DNA of 51,720 nucleotides from Magnetococcales bacterium. GTDB lineage: Bacteria > Pseudomonadota > Magnetococcia > Magnetococcales > Magnetaquicoccaceae. The translations under genes and the position numbers were made by a program. The number at the start of each line of letters is the position of its first letter. The stretch's first letter is position 1. Of the stretch, positions 16,433 through 24,399 are shown in pieces. The notes beneath the pieces are model-generated. The model had not been told where the DNA came from and made no database searches. It saw only the letters and a list, made by a program, of their open reading frames with translations. The stretch is from assembly GCA_002753095.1 (NCBI GenBank), contig PDZU01000017.1, forward strand, positions 1 to 51,720, in the 5' to 3' direction.

Positions 16433-17116
16433 TTACTTGCTGGGATACTCTTTGAACTTGGCCACCACGACGCCACAGACGGACATGCCTTCATCCACCT
16501 CCAGCAGGGGGTAACGCTGGTTGAGAGGTTTGAGAAATTTTTTGTTGCCCACCACCATCAACTGCTTGAAGGTCAGGGAACCCTCACCAGCCATGCGGGC
16601 CACGATGAAGTGATTATGTTTGCCCTTTTGCAGGGGATCCAACACAATCACCTCACCTTCGCTGAACTCCGGTTCCATGGAGTCATCTGGAACAGCCAAT
16701 GCGAAGGCTTTGTCACTGGTTTTTGGAGCAATGGGCAGCCAAGTTTCAACCGACGCAGGATAAAAACTCCCTGCCGGGTCGGCGCACAATCGAGCAGCCT
16801 CCTCCCAACTGATGCGTGGCAAACGGGCAAAGAGAGGCGTTCTGCGCAACTCTCCACCCTCTACCGCATGGTTCAACTCCTCGGCACTCATCCCTGGCCG
16901 TGCTCCGCCCAAAGTCACTTCGCCGCGACCGGTTTCCAACCAAATGGGATCCACCCCACACACCAGGGCAATGGTTACGGTTCGCCGCGACGATTTCGAG
17001 CGATTTTTCTCCAGTTTATGCACTGCCGTCTGACTGATGCCCACCCGATCGGCCAACTCCTTTTGGGTAAACTTTGCGTTCTTGCGTGCTGCTGAAATTC
17101 TTTCGCCAAAATTCAT
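16433..17116 (-). CDS. XRE-family HTH / S24 peptidase-like repressor (LexA/cI type)
   Basis: 227 residues with a strong AAGGAGG six bases before the ATG. Residues 5-60 form a Cro/cI-type helix-turn-helix (FTQKELADRVGISQTAVHKLE). Residues ~125-220 are an S24/LexA self-cleavage domain with the serine in DDSMEPEF (S146) and the lysine in TFKQLMV (K184). An Ala-Gly pair at 115-116, just before this domain, is the expected autocleavage position. Such proteins repress phage or stress genes until RecA filaments trigger cleavage. No prophage genes are adjacent, so its target may be itself or a distant locus. A palindrome overlapping its own putative promoter suggests autoregulation. Confidence in the family is high; the regulon is unknown. 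Confidence 0.92.
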   Translation of the reverse strand: MNFGERISAARKNAKFTQKELADRVGISQTAVHKLEKNRSKSSRRTVTIALVCGVDPIWLETGRGEVTLGGARPGMSAEELNHAVEGGELRRTPLFARLPRISWEEAARLCADPAGSFYPASVETWLPIAPKTSDKAFALAVPDDSMEPEFSEGEVIVLDPLQKGKHNHFIVARMAGEGSLTFKQLMVVGNKKFLKPLNQRYPLLEVDEGMSVCGVVVAKFKEYPSK

Positions 17117-17294
17117 TTTTGACCTCCTTCTGGTCCACCCGGCGGAGGGTTAGGCAGATACGATACAGGCTGCCTGGGCCACCGTCTGGGTATCGATACA
17201 GCTTCTCTATTGGATACGCACCCTCCTTGCCCCCGCAGTCAACCCACTGCCATACAATCCCTTGTCGTCATGCCTTGCACCTTCAGCATAACTT

Positions 17295-17328
17295 TTGATA
17301 AGAGTACCAGATGTATTTTCAATATACA
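17295..17328 (-). promoter_or_regulatory. Putative promoter and operator of the S24 repressor
   Basis: Minus strand TTGAAA (17322-17317), a 16-base spacer, then TATCAA (17300-17295). An imperfect palindrome TGTATTTTCAATATACA (17312-17328; arms TGTAT/ATACA) covers the -35 element. It has the size expected of a cI/LexA-like operator. Read by eye only. Confidence 0.4.
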
Positions 17329-17689
17329 ATAGTTAAATCACGTTCCAGCAAATAAAAGCAAACTTTGTACTATGGTCGGGATCAACAAGACAACCAAATG
17401 ATTATCTCTCACAACCACGCAGCGCCAAACGACTGATATTGCGCACAAAGAGCTCTGAGCAATTGAGAACGCCAGATGTTTCCGGCGACCCAGATCACAG
17501 CAAAAAAACCTCAAATCACACCCAAAATAAACGCAATATGTGCAATGGACGATTACGTCTCAAGGGTTTGGGAACAGCGCTGCAGGGAAGATCCCCATCA
17601 GCGTGAACCGAACAACAAAAACCCACCAGACAGCAAAAAAGTCGTTATGGCGCGCGATGTTCAAAGTCGGGCGTCCGCCCTCCAGGAGC
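17329..17689. other. AT-rich intergenic region, no convincing gene
   Basis: About 360 bases between the repressor promoter and a hairpin cluster. Short open frames on the plus strand have no Shine-Dalgarno, recognisable product or protein-like composition. I see nothing I can name. Confidence 0.5.
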
Positions 17690-17812
17690 GTGCCCCTGCG
17701 GGGCACAAATCTGTGCGGCGTGCGCAAATGCTGCGCATTTGCTTACTTTAAACGCCGCACAGTGCAAGCATGGCGCTGCCCTGCACCCGCCAGGGGCGAT
17801 GATCGCCCCTGG
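17690..17812. repeat. Cluster of nested perfect hairpins (palindromic intergenic repeat)
   Basis: Three units lie side by side. The first is GTGCCCC-TGC-GGGGCAC (17690-17706). The second is an 11-bp stem, CTGTGCGGCGT (17711-17721) pairing with 17752-17762, that encloses a second perfect stem, GCAAATGC/GCATTTGC (17724-17731 with 17735-17742). The third is CCAGGGGCGA/TCGCCCCTGG with a three-base loop (17790-17812). The cluster sits 3' of larE. The sequence style (GGTCC-AGGG...CCCTGG with adjoining GTGCAGGG-like arms) resembles the hairpin cluster at 51500-51707. It could end or stabilise the lar transcript, or be a REP-like element. Confidence 0.7.
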
Positions 17813-17877
17813 ACCCCGCAGAAATTTTTAGAGATTTCAATGTTATGGGGCTAACGCTTGTGGAGACCCACAGAAAT

Positions 17878-18702
17878 TCAGGCACCGCCGTTGATCGCAA
17901 TCACCCGGTTGAGCTTGCCACTGCAAAACCCTTCCAGATCCAACGTCACATACTTGAAACCTAAGGCCATGATCTCTCGTGTGACCTGACGCCGCAACTC
18001 CGCCTGCAACAAACGGGGAATGTCCTCCTCCAGGAGCTCGATCCGTGCCGTCTCCCCCTGCTTGCGAACCCGTAACGTCCGTATCCCCAGAACCCGCAAC
18101 ACCCGCTCGGCCCCCTCCACCATGCGCAACGACGCCGGCTCAATGGCCTCCCCATAGCTGATCCGCGACGATAAACAGGGCGACGCCGGCTTGTCCCAAT
18201 TGCTCAACCCTTTCCAACGCGCCAATTGGCGTACCTCTGCCTTGCCTAAGCCAACCTCCCATAAGGGGCTGCCTACCCCATGCTCCCCCTTGGCCCGCAA
18301 ACCCGGTCGATAATCCCCGCCATCATCCACCGTACTGCCATCCAACACACAATCATACCCCTCCGCACGGGCCAACGCCGTCAAACGACGAAACAGATCA
18401 CTCTTGCAGTAATAACAGCGATTGGCATCGTTGCGCACAAACTGCGGATCCTCCATCTCGCCACTGGCAATAAAACGGTGCACAACCGCCATGCGCGCCA
18501 CCAAACCCTCGACATCGCACCGATCCTGCGCCGGCATGGTCGGGGAAAGGGCCGTCACCGCCAGATAGTCCACCCCCGCATCCAAAACCGCCTGCAACAA
18601 AAATGTGCTGTCAATCCCCCCGGAAAAGGCCACCACCACCCGACCCAAACCACGCACATGGCGCAACAGTCGCCCGTAAAGGAGCTCTTCCGCGTCACTC
18701 AT
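17878..18702 (-). CDS. larE: LarE: ATP-dependent sulfur transferase for nickel-pincer cofactor
   Basis: 274 residues. LarE adenylates the pyridinium biscarboxylate mononucleotide made by LarB and inserts sulfur to give the dithio form of the nickel-pincer nucleotide (NPN) precursor. The N-terminal PP-loop FSGGIDSTFLLQAVLD (~25-40) binds ATP. A Cys-X2-Cys pair (NRCYYCK) and a third cysteine in SPCLSSRISYGE are present. This three-cysteine set marks the [4Fe-4S] LarE subtype, which can in principle act catalytically, rather than the single-Cys sacrificial type of Lactiplantibacillus. The start overlaps the larB stop in ATGA, so the two are translationally coupled. It is the last gene of the operon. 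Length is normal for the family. Confidence 0.95.
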   Translation of the reverse strand: MSDAEELLYGRLLRHVRGLGRVVVAFSGGIDSTFLLQAVLDAGVDYLAVTALSPTMPAQDRCDVEGLVARMAVVHRFIASGEMEDPQFVRNDANRCYYCKSDLFRRLTALARAEGYDCVLDGSTVDDGGDYRPGLRAKGEHGVGSPLWEVGLGKAEVRQLARWKGLSNWDKPASPCLSSRISYGEAIEPASLRMVEGAERVLRVLGIRTLRVRKQGETARIELLEEDIPRLLQAELRRQVTREIMALGFKYVTLDLEGFCSGKLNRVIAINGGA

Positions 18703-19466
18703 CCAGCCGCACCCCGATTGATCAAACCCGCCACATAACCAGCGCCAAACCCGTTATCAATGTTGACCACCGTCACGTTGGCCGCACAACTGTTCAACAT
18801 GCCCAACAGCGCCGACACCCCCTGCCACGACGCCCCATACCCCACCGAAGTGGGTACCGCAATCACCGGCTTGTCCACCAACCCCCCAACCACCGAGGGT
18901 AACGCCCCCTCCATCCCCGCCACCACCACAAAAACCTGCGCCGAGCGCAACAACTCGCCCGCACTCAACAAACGATGCAAACCAGCAACCCCCGCATCAT
19001 AAAAACACTCCACCCTCGCCCCCAGCAAACGGGCCACCCAGGCCGCCTCCTCGGCAACCGCAATGTCACTGGTCCCGGCACACAACACCCCCACCAAACC
19101 AATCCCTGCGCGCTCTTCAACCTGCCGGTACACACACCGCGATTGGCCCGCCACCCGCAAATCGGCAAACTCCGCGCATAACCGCCGCCTGCGCTTGCCA
19201 CTCAAACGGGTGATCAACAGATCCGTGCCATGGCCCAAAGCCCGCTCCACCACCACCCGCAAATCGGCATAACGTTTGCCCTGCGCCAGGATCACCTCCG
19301 GAAAACCGTGCCGCACAGCCCGATGCGTATCGATACGCGCCACCACCTGCCCCTGCCGCAGGACCACATCCATCGGAAAACGTTGCAACCGCCCCATCGT
19401 CTCCTCAACCGTGGCCCGCCCTTCCGCCAAAGCGGTCAACAGATGTTGCAATTGCTCTGTATTCAT
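18699..19466 (-). CDS. larB: LarB: nicotinate adenine dinucleotide carboxylase/hydrolase (NPN biosynthesis)
   Basis: 255 residues from the ATG at 19466, which overlaps the larC stop as ATGA. The C-terminal half is the PurE/AIR-carboxylase-like fold (VGVLCAGTSDIAVAEEA, ECFYDAGVAGLHRL, VFVVVAGMEGALPSVVGGL, IAVPTSVGYGASWQG). The N-terminal ~90 residues are the usual LarB helical/DLR region (VILAQGKRYADLRVVVERA). LarB carboxylates the pyridinium ring of NaAD and releases AMP, the first committed step of NPN synthesis. Together with LarC and LarE it forms the full known cofactor pathway. No LarA apoenzyme gene is in the window. Confidence 0.95.
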   Translation of the reverse strand: MNTEQLQHLLTALAEGRATVEETMGRLQRFPMDVVLRQGQVVARIDTHRAVRHGFPEVILAQGKRYADLRVVVERALGHGTDLLITRLSGKRRRRLCAEFADLRVAGQSRCVYRQVEERAGIGLVGVLCAGTSDIAVAEEAAWVARLLGARVECFYDAGVAGLHRLLSAGELLRSAQVFVVVAGMEGALPSVVGGLVDKPVIAVPTSVGYGASWQGVSALLGMLNSCAANVTVVNIDNGFGAGYVAGLINRGAAG

Positions 19467-20716
19467 CGTTGCTCTGCCAACCATGGCAACAGGCGCTGCT
19501 GCATCTGCGGCACGCTGCACCCCTCACGCTGGGCCATGGCCCATAAATCGGCATACTCCACCTTGCCAACCCCCGCCGCCTCCTTGATCCGCACCACACC
19601 CCAAGGGCTCTCCACCTCCCGCATACGGCGTGGCAGCAGCAGACGCGGCACGCTCTGCATCCGTACCCCCAAAGCGGTGCTGTGCTGCAACAATAAGGCG
19701 GCAATCGCCTCCGCCTGCCCATCGGCTGCCATCACCTCCAGGCAAACACCGGGTCGCCCCTTTTTCATGGTAATCGCCGTCAGCGCCACATCCAAAACGC
19801 CCGCCTGCTGCCACAACTGCTCGCTCAACCCGCCGTACCACTCCGGGTTCATGTCATCAATGTGGGTGCTGAGCATGGTCACCGTGTCGCGCAATACCGA
19901 TCCTTCCTCTGGATCATCCTGGGCCAACAGACGCAACAGATTAGCCCGCCCGGCAATCTCCCGACTGCCCAAACCGTGCCCGATACGATCAATGCGCGTT
20001 AAAGGCAGCGCGCCATAACGCTGCGCCAGCGTGACCAGAATGGCCGCCCCGGTCGGGGTGACCAACTCCCCCTGCACCGTATCCGGGCGCAACGCAACCC
20101 CATGCCGACGCAATAACTCCGCAACCGCCGGCACCGGAACCGGTAAACGTCCATGGGCGCACGCAACAAAACCATTGCCAGTGGCCACAGGGGAGGCGGT
20201 ACATTCGCTCACCCCCAAAGCCCAATACGCATAGGCCGCACCGCAAATGTCGATGATGGCGTCCACCGCCCCCACTTCATGAAAATGGACCTCCTCGATG
20301 TGGCAACCATGCACCGCCGCCTCGGCTTCACCCAAGCAGGTAAAAATCCGCGCGGCCAGGCTCTGCACCGCCGCAGGCAAGGTGGAGCGTTCTATCAAAC
20401 CCAGGATGGTCGACAGAGAGCGGTGCGGATGGGAATCATGCGCATGGCAATGGCCATGATCGTGTGGGTGATCGTGGTGGTGATCATGGTGGTGATCATG
20501 GTGCGGATGGTCATGCTGCGGCGTATCAGAAGAGAACACCTGCAGATAGAGACCACGCAAACCACCGCGCTGCGCCGGGGTGATGGACCAGGACCAGCCG
20601 GAGAGCAGGCCCTGCAGAGCCTGCTGCAGTGGTTCCACCGCCACGCCCAGATCGATGGCAGCCGCCAGGAACATGTTGCCCGCAATGCCTGAGGGCAGAT
20701 CGATATGGAGTTTCAT
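19463..20716 (-). CDS. larC: LarC: nickel insertion enzyme (NPN cyclometallase), His-rich
   Basis: 417 residues in one uninterrupted frame. LarC inserts nickel into the dithio-pyridinium nucleotide using CTP. It opens with the conserved HIDLPSGIAGNMFLAAAIDLG and contains HFHEVGAVDAIIDICGAA, the TPTGAAIL segment and the C-terminal HIDDMNPEW domain. Between about residues 68 and 98 is a histidine-rich insert with about 15 His in 31 residues, alternating with Asp and Pro, which is likely nickel-binding or nickel-storing. In Lactiplantibacillus the gene is split by a programmed frameshift into LarC1/LarC2; here no shift is needed. The start overlaps the stop of the preceding polyferredoxin gene (ATGA). 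The ATG at 20716 is the first residue before the conserved motif, so upstream extensions are unlikely. Confidence 0.95.
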   Translation of the reverse strand: MKLHIDLPSGIAGNMFLAAAIDLGVAVEPLQQALQGLLSGWSWSITPAQRGGLRGLYLQVFSSDTPQHDHPHHDHHHDHHHDHPHDHGHCHAHDSHPHRSLSTILGLIERSTLPAAVQSLAARIFTCLGEAEAAVHGCHIEEVHFHEVGAVDAIIDICGAAYAYWALGVSECTASPVATGNGFVACAHGRLPVPVPAVAELLRRHGVALRPDTVQGELVTPTGAAILVTLAQRYGALPLTRIDRIGHGLGSREIAGRANLLRLLAQDDPEEGSVLRDTVTMLSTHIDDMNPEWYGGLSEQLWQQAGVLDVALTAITMKKGRPGVCLEVMAADGQAEAIAALLLQHSTALGVRMQSVPRLLLPRRMREVESPWGVVRIKEAAGVGKVEYADLWAMAQREGCSVPQMQQRLLPWLAEQR

Positions 20717-22257
20717 GCACCGATCCGAGGGGAGTTGTTGAGGATCATTGTGTTGTTGAGGGAACGGCTCTCGCCTACCGAGGTGACCCGGATGGCGGCC
20801 TGATCGGCCACGGGACATTTGTTTTCGCAGATGCCGCAGCCGATACAGAGGCTGGGTTCCACGTAGGGCTGTTTGATGGCCATTTTTTGCCCCTGCCGAT
20901 CCTGCAGCTCCACCTTTTTGTACCAGATGGCCTTGGGAGCGGTGGGACAAACCTCTTCGCAGACGATACAAGGGGTATGCATGGCCCAGGGCAGACAACG
21001 GCCATGGTCAAAAAAAGCGGTACCCAGCTTGATGGCCTCTTGTTTGCCGTTGGGACGATTGTCGCCGATTTTTTCCGGCACGGTCAGGGGGCGAATGGCC
21101 CCGGTGGGGCAGACATGGCCGCAAAGCACACAATGGTGCGCGCAATAGCCCAAACGGTTGACCAGAATGGGGGTCCACAGGGCCTCTACGCCACCTTCCA
21201 GGAGGGCTGGTTGCAGAACGTTGGTTGGACAGACGCGCATGCAGGCGGCACATTTGATGCACCGACCCAGAAAGGGCTCTTCCGGCAGGGATCCGGGGGG
21301 ACGGATCATGGCGGGATGGGGTGTACCGGCCACGGAATAGGAACTGCGCAGGAGAGGCACAAAGGCGGCAGCGACCAAGGCGCTCTCTACCAGTCGGCGA
21401 CGGCTGACATCCAGCGCTTTGCCCAGCGCACTGCGCGGTTGCGGCAGGCCAAAATGGAGAGCCCCTTCCGGGCACTGTTCCAGACAGTTCATGCAGAGAT
21501 GGCATTCGCTGACCCGCAGCGCACCGTTGGGATCGCAACCGCCCTGGCAGTAGCGCAGGCACTTGAAACAGTCGGTGCAACGATCCACATCGCGACGAAT
21601 GCGCAACAGAGGGCGCCAGGAGAGCAGCCCCAGCAAGGCACCCAGTGGACAGAGCACCCGACACCAAAAACGGGTCATGAAGCGATTGGCCAGCAAAATG
21701 GCCAACAACAGCGCGGCAATGGCCGCCCCGCCGAGAAAATAAGGTTGGCTGAGATAAAACTCAGCCCCCTGCCACTGCAGGGCAGGCCAGACACCGGTCA
21801 CAAAGGAGCGGGTGAGCAGGGCAATGGGATCGAGCAGGCCAATCTGCAGCACCCCCAGCAGCGCCATCACCAACAGGCCGGCAAGTAGGTAATATTTTAC
21901 CCGAAACAGGGGATGATAGCGGTTCTGCTTGTAGTCGTCCGCCGCCCTGGTGGAGGTGAACAGATGGCTACTGATCTGATTGAGAATGCCCAGCGGACAG
22001 ACCCAGGAGCAGAAAAATCGCCCCAGAAACAGAGTCAAAACGATGACCAGCAGGGCCAACGCCAGCCCCCTGTAGAGGGTGGCACTGGTCAGGGCTGCCG
22101 CCAAGGCGGTCAGCGGATCCAACTCCAGAAACAGCCCCACCGCATAGCCTTGCAGATGGGCAAAATCACTGCGCCAGAGCAGAAAAAGAAACAAAAACAG
22201 AAAAAAACCCGCGTAAATGCGGCGGATGGTCCGCAAGCCCGGCACACCAATTTTCAT
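20713..22257 (-). CDS. NapH-like membrane polyferredoxin (4Fe-4S binding protein)
   Basis: 514 residues. The N-terminal ~220 residues contain about four to five membrane segments with the NapH/RdxA-type signatures CSWVCPLG and CRVLCPLGALLGL. Soluble ferredoxin clusters follow: CTDCFKC...C, CHLCMNCLEQCP, CIKCAACMRVCP, CAHHCVLCGHVCP, CIVCEEVCP and finally CIGCGICENKCP. A stretch near residue 290 (SRRRLVESALVAAAFVPLL) resembles a Tat-type segment, so the later half may face the periplasm. NapH-type proteins pass electrons from quinol to periplasmic or Fe-S partners. Here the partners are probably the Tat-exported aldo/keto reductase and DUF362 protein encoded just upstream. The start (ATG 22257) overlaps the DUF362 stop by one base, and the stop overlaps larC. 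Confidence 0.9.
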   Translation of the reverse strand: MKIGVPGLRTIRRIYAGFFLFLFLFLLWRSDFAHLQGYAVGLFLELDPLTALAAALTSATLYRGLALALLVIVLTLFLGRFFCSWVCPLGILNQISSHLFTSTRAADDYKQNRYHPLFRVKYYLLAGLLVMALLGVLQIGLLDPIALLTRSFVTGVWPALQWQGAEFYLSQPYFLGGAAIAALLLAILLANRFMTRFWCRVLCPLGALLGLLSWRPLLRIRRDVDRCTDCFKCLRYCQGGCDPNGALRVSECHLCMNCLEQCPEGALHFGLPQPRSALGKALDVSRRRLVESALVAAAFVPLLRSSYSVAGTPHPAMIRPPGSLPEEPFLGRCIKCAACMRVCPTNVLQPALLEGGVEALWTPILVNRLGYCAHHCVLCGHVCPTGAIRPLTVPEKIGDNRPNGKQEAIKLGTAFFDHGRCLPWAMHTPCIVCEEVCPTAPKAIWYKKVELQDRQGQKMAIKQPYVEPSLCIGCGICENKCPVADQAAIRVTSVGESRSLNNTMILNNSPRIGA

Positions 22258-23342
22258 CAACCCACCTGCCGTTCCATCCAGTTGAGGCTGCGCCAGTCCA
22301 CCTTGCCCAAGCCGTGCTGCTCGGCCATGGCCAGATAGGGTACCTGGCTGGCACCGAGACCCAGCAGGGCCAAGGACCAACTGTCCAAGGCCACTTCGTC
22401 CAACCCGGCCAGAATGGTGTTTTCCACTTTGACATCATCCAGACTGCCCCCAGAGGGACCGTTACGCAGCAAAATGCGGGTGGCATCCACCACCGTCAAA
22501 GTGGGCCGCACCGCCGCCGCCAAATCCACAATGGAGGGGTGAATGTTCTGGTGCAAGCGGTTGCGCTGTCCACCCAAAACACCGTACCAGTTTTTCATGG
22601 CCAGAGTGCAACCACTCAGGGAGTGCTGTTTGACCACCGGCAGATTGATCACCTTGTTGGCCTGCTGAAAATAACGCAATACCGGCCAAACTTTGAGTAC
22701 CGAACCCTTCATGTCGGTCATCAGGAAATCATTGCTGCCAGGAAAGCGCACCTCCGCCCCCGCCTCCTGGGCCGCCGCCTCAATGCCGGAGCGGGTAAAA
22801 CTGCGGCGTGGATCGTTGATCGAGCAGTCGGTCACCCAGACCGCTTTGGCACCCGCCTCGCGACACAGACGCGCCACCGCCGCCACCACCTGCGGATTGG
22901 TGTTGGCCGCCTGTTCCGGTTGCCTGTCCCACCCCACATTCGGTTTCAATAATACGGTATCGCCGCGTTGGATGAAGCGTTGCATCCCACCCAGCACCTG
23001 CACCGCCTCACGCACCATGGCCTCGACCTGCTGGCCACGCACCACCGCCAGGAGGGGATGATGCGGATCCGCCGTGACCCGAAAATCGCGCAGGGTGTGT
23101 ATCTCTGGACTTTTTTCCCGAACCGCCTGCCGCGAATATCCCACATAACCCAACAGGGCCACCCCGGCGGCCAAACCGCTCGAAACACCCACCTCGTGCA
23201 AAAAACGGCGCCGACTCCACACGGGCTCTACCCGGTTGATCCGGGAACCGCTGCGCCGGGTTTTGGGGCTGCCTGTCTCCTCCTCTGAACTCTCTGCCCC
23301 TGCAGCAGATGCGGTTGCATCCTCTTCTCTGTGCTTATCCAT
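22257..23342 (-). CDS. DUF362 domain protein with Tat signal
   Basis: 361 residues. An N-terminal twin-arginine signal (SRRRFLHEVGVSSGLAAGVALL, ~45-67) follows an unusually long acidic leader of about 45 residues, indicating folded export. The rest is DUF362: GDTVLLKPNVGWDR, EAGAKAVWVTDCSIND, VINLPVVKQHSLSGCTLAMKN and a Ser/Gly-rich C-terminus. DUF362 proteins commonly occur beside ferredoxins, and their reaction is not established. No Cys cluster of its own is visible, so electrons would come from the adjoining polyferredoxin. The ATG at 23342 overlaps the end of the preceding gene by 8 bases, consistent with translational coupling. Confidence 0.88.
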   Translation of the reverse strand: MDKHREEDATASAAGAESSEEETGSPKTRRSGSRINRVEPVWSRRRFLHEVGVSSGLAAGVALLGYVGYSRQAVREKSPEIHTLRDFRVTADPHHPLLAVVRGQQVEAMVREAVQVLGGMQRFIQRGDTVLLKPNVGWDRQPEQAANTNPQVVAAVARLCREAGAKAVWVTDCSINDPRRSFTRSGIEAAAQEAGAEVRFPGSNDFLMTDMKGSVLKVWPVLRYFQQANKVINLPVVKQHSLSGCTLAMKNWYGVLGGQRNRLHQNIHPSIVDLAAAVRPTLTVVDATRILLRNGPSGGSLDDVKVENTILAGLDEVALDSWSLALLGLGASQVPYLAMAEQHGLGKVDWRSLNWMERQVG

Positions 23343-24399
23343 GACGCGCAAAGCGCTTGAGCGCCTCCTCCAACCCTTCGTCCAACGGTTGAAACAGCCC
23401 CAACCACTGCCCAGGCATCATCACCACGAGCCAATCCCCCTCGTAGGGATCATGCATCTGCAGCACACGCCAGCCCGCTACGACAGACTCCTGAATCGCC
23501 ATCCCCTCCTGTGCGCAAAAGCTGCGCAACGCCTGCTCCAGACCGGCCTGCTGCTCGGCACTCACCACCAGCGCAAACTGGGTACCTTCCTGCCCGTCAG
23601 GACGTTGAAAACGGCGTTCCACCACCCGTTGCAAAAAGCTCCACCCCCGGTAATTTTCTTTGACAAAGCGGGTAGCCAGCACCTTGCCCATCTCCAGAAA
23701 AAGGCCATCCAAAGAGAGCATCCCGGCCCCTTCGCTCCCCTTGCGCAACCCTTGCAGCACCCCCTCTGCCAGAGTGTGCAACGGTACACCATCGGCAAAG
23801 GCAGCCAGTTTGACGTAGTAATGGCCGCTCAAAAACCCCAGACTGCGCGGTCCGCCAAAGGCGCCATCCCCCAACGGCAACGACTGCCCCCCACCCACCT
23901 CATCCACCAACACCCCAAAGGCGTTCAGCGGCTCGCCCATGTCATACACATCCACCACCGCAGAGGGTTGTTGCCCGTCGCCCGGCAGACGATACTCCAA
24001 CACCGTCAAGGCGCGAAACCCGGCAGAGAGAAAATATTCGGCATGGCCGTTGATGTATTCGTAGAGATTACTTTTGCTGAAACTGCGCACGGCAGCCACC
24101 CGCTGCCAGGGCGAGACCTGATCGGGCAGAAGCGCCACCAAGGAGCCCCCTCCACCCTTGAACGACAACAGAGCCGGATCATAAATCTGACCACGCCAGT
24201 ACAATAGCCCAGCCAGCAGCGGCAAAAGCAGGAGCAAGAAAAGACGCACCCACAGCGGCGCCTCGCGGCGCACTGGGGTAACGGGCGGTGCAACGGCAGC
24301 AACCACCGCAGTCAACGCAACCGTCAGGCGACGGTGCTGAAGGTCAAGGAACGATGCGCCGCCTGCAGCATGCTGGAAACCGGCAAGCCGTGGCTGCAT
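23335..24399 (-). CDS. DUF6599-like membrane-anchored protein
   Basis: Up to 354 residues. A single hydrophobic segment (WVRLFLLLLLPLLAGLLYW, near residue 50-68) anchors a periplasmic domain. The hallmark is NLYEYINGHAEYFLSAGFRAL, as in DUF6599 proteins, followed by VVDVYDMGEPLNAFGVL and a C-terminal repeat-like half. Function unknown. The start is uncertain. The ATG at 24399 would overlap the aldo/keto reductase gene by 76 bases and has no Shine-Dalgarno; TTG or GTG codons near 24310 would start closer to the membrane segment. Its place between two exported redox proteins suggests a structural or assembly role in the same envelope complex (inference). Confidence 0.75.
   Translation of the reverse strand: MQPRLAGFQHAAGGASFLDLQHRRLTVALTAVVAAVAPPVTPVRREAPLWVRLFLLLLLPLLAGLLYWRGQIYDPALLSFKGGGGSLVALLPDQVSPWQRVAAVRSFSKSNLYEYINGHAEYFLSAGFRALTVLEYRLPGDGQQPSAVVDVYDMGEPLNAFGVLVDEVGGGQSLPLGDGAFGGPRSLGFLSGHYYVKLAAFADGVPLHTLAEGVLQGLRKGSEGAGMLSLDGLFLEMGKVLATRFVKENYRGWSFLQRVVERRFQRPDGQEGTQFALVVSAEQQAGLEQALRSFCAQEGMAIQESVVAGWRVLQMHDPYEGDWLVVMMPGQWLGLFQPLDEGLEEALKRFARHG

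Noticed and set aside
15105..17116. A prophage, from DUF5675 plus an S24 repressor
   Set aside because: No integrase, structural, replication or lysis genes and no attachment repeats are visible.
17476..17854. Two short plus-strand open frames in the lar 3' region
   Set aside because: They run into the hairpin cluster, have no Shine-Dalgarno and no protein-like pattern.
22257..23342. LarA identity for the DUF362 protein
   Set aside because: It shows DUF362 motifs and a Tat signal, and none of the LarA lysine/histidine cofactor-binding motifs.
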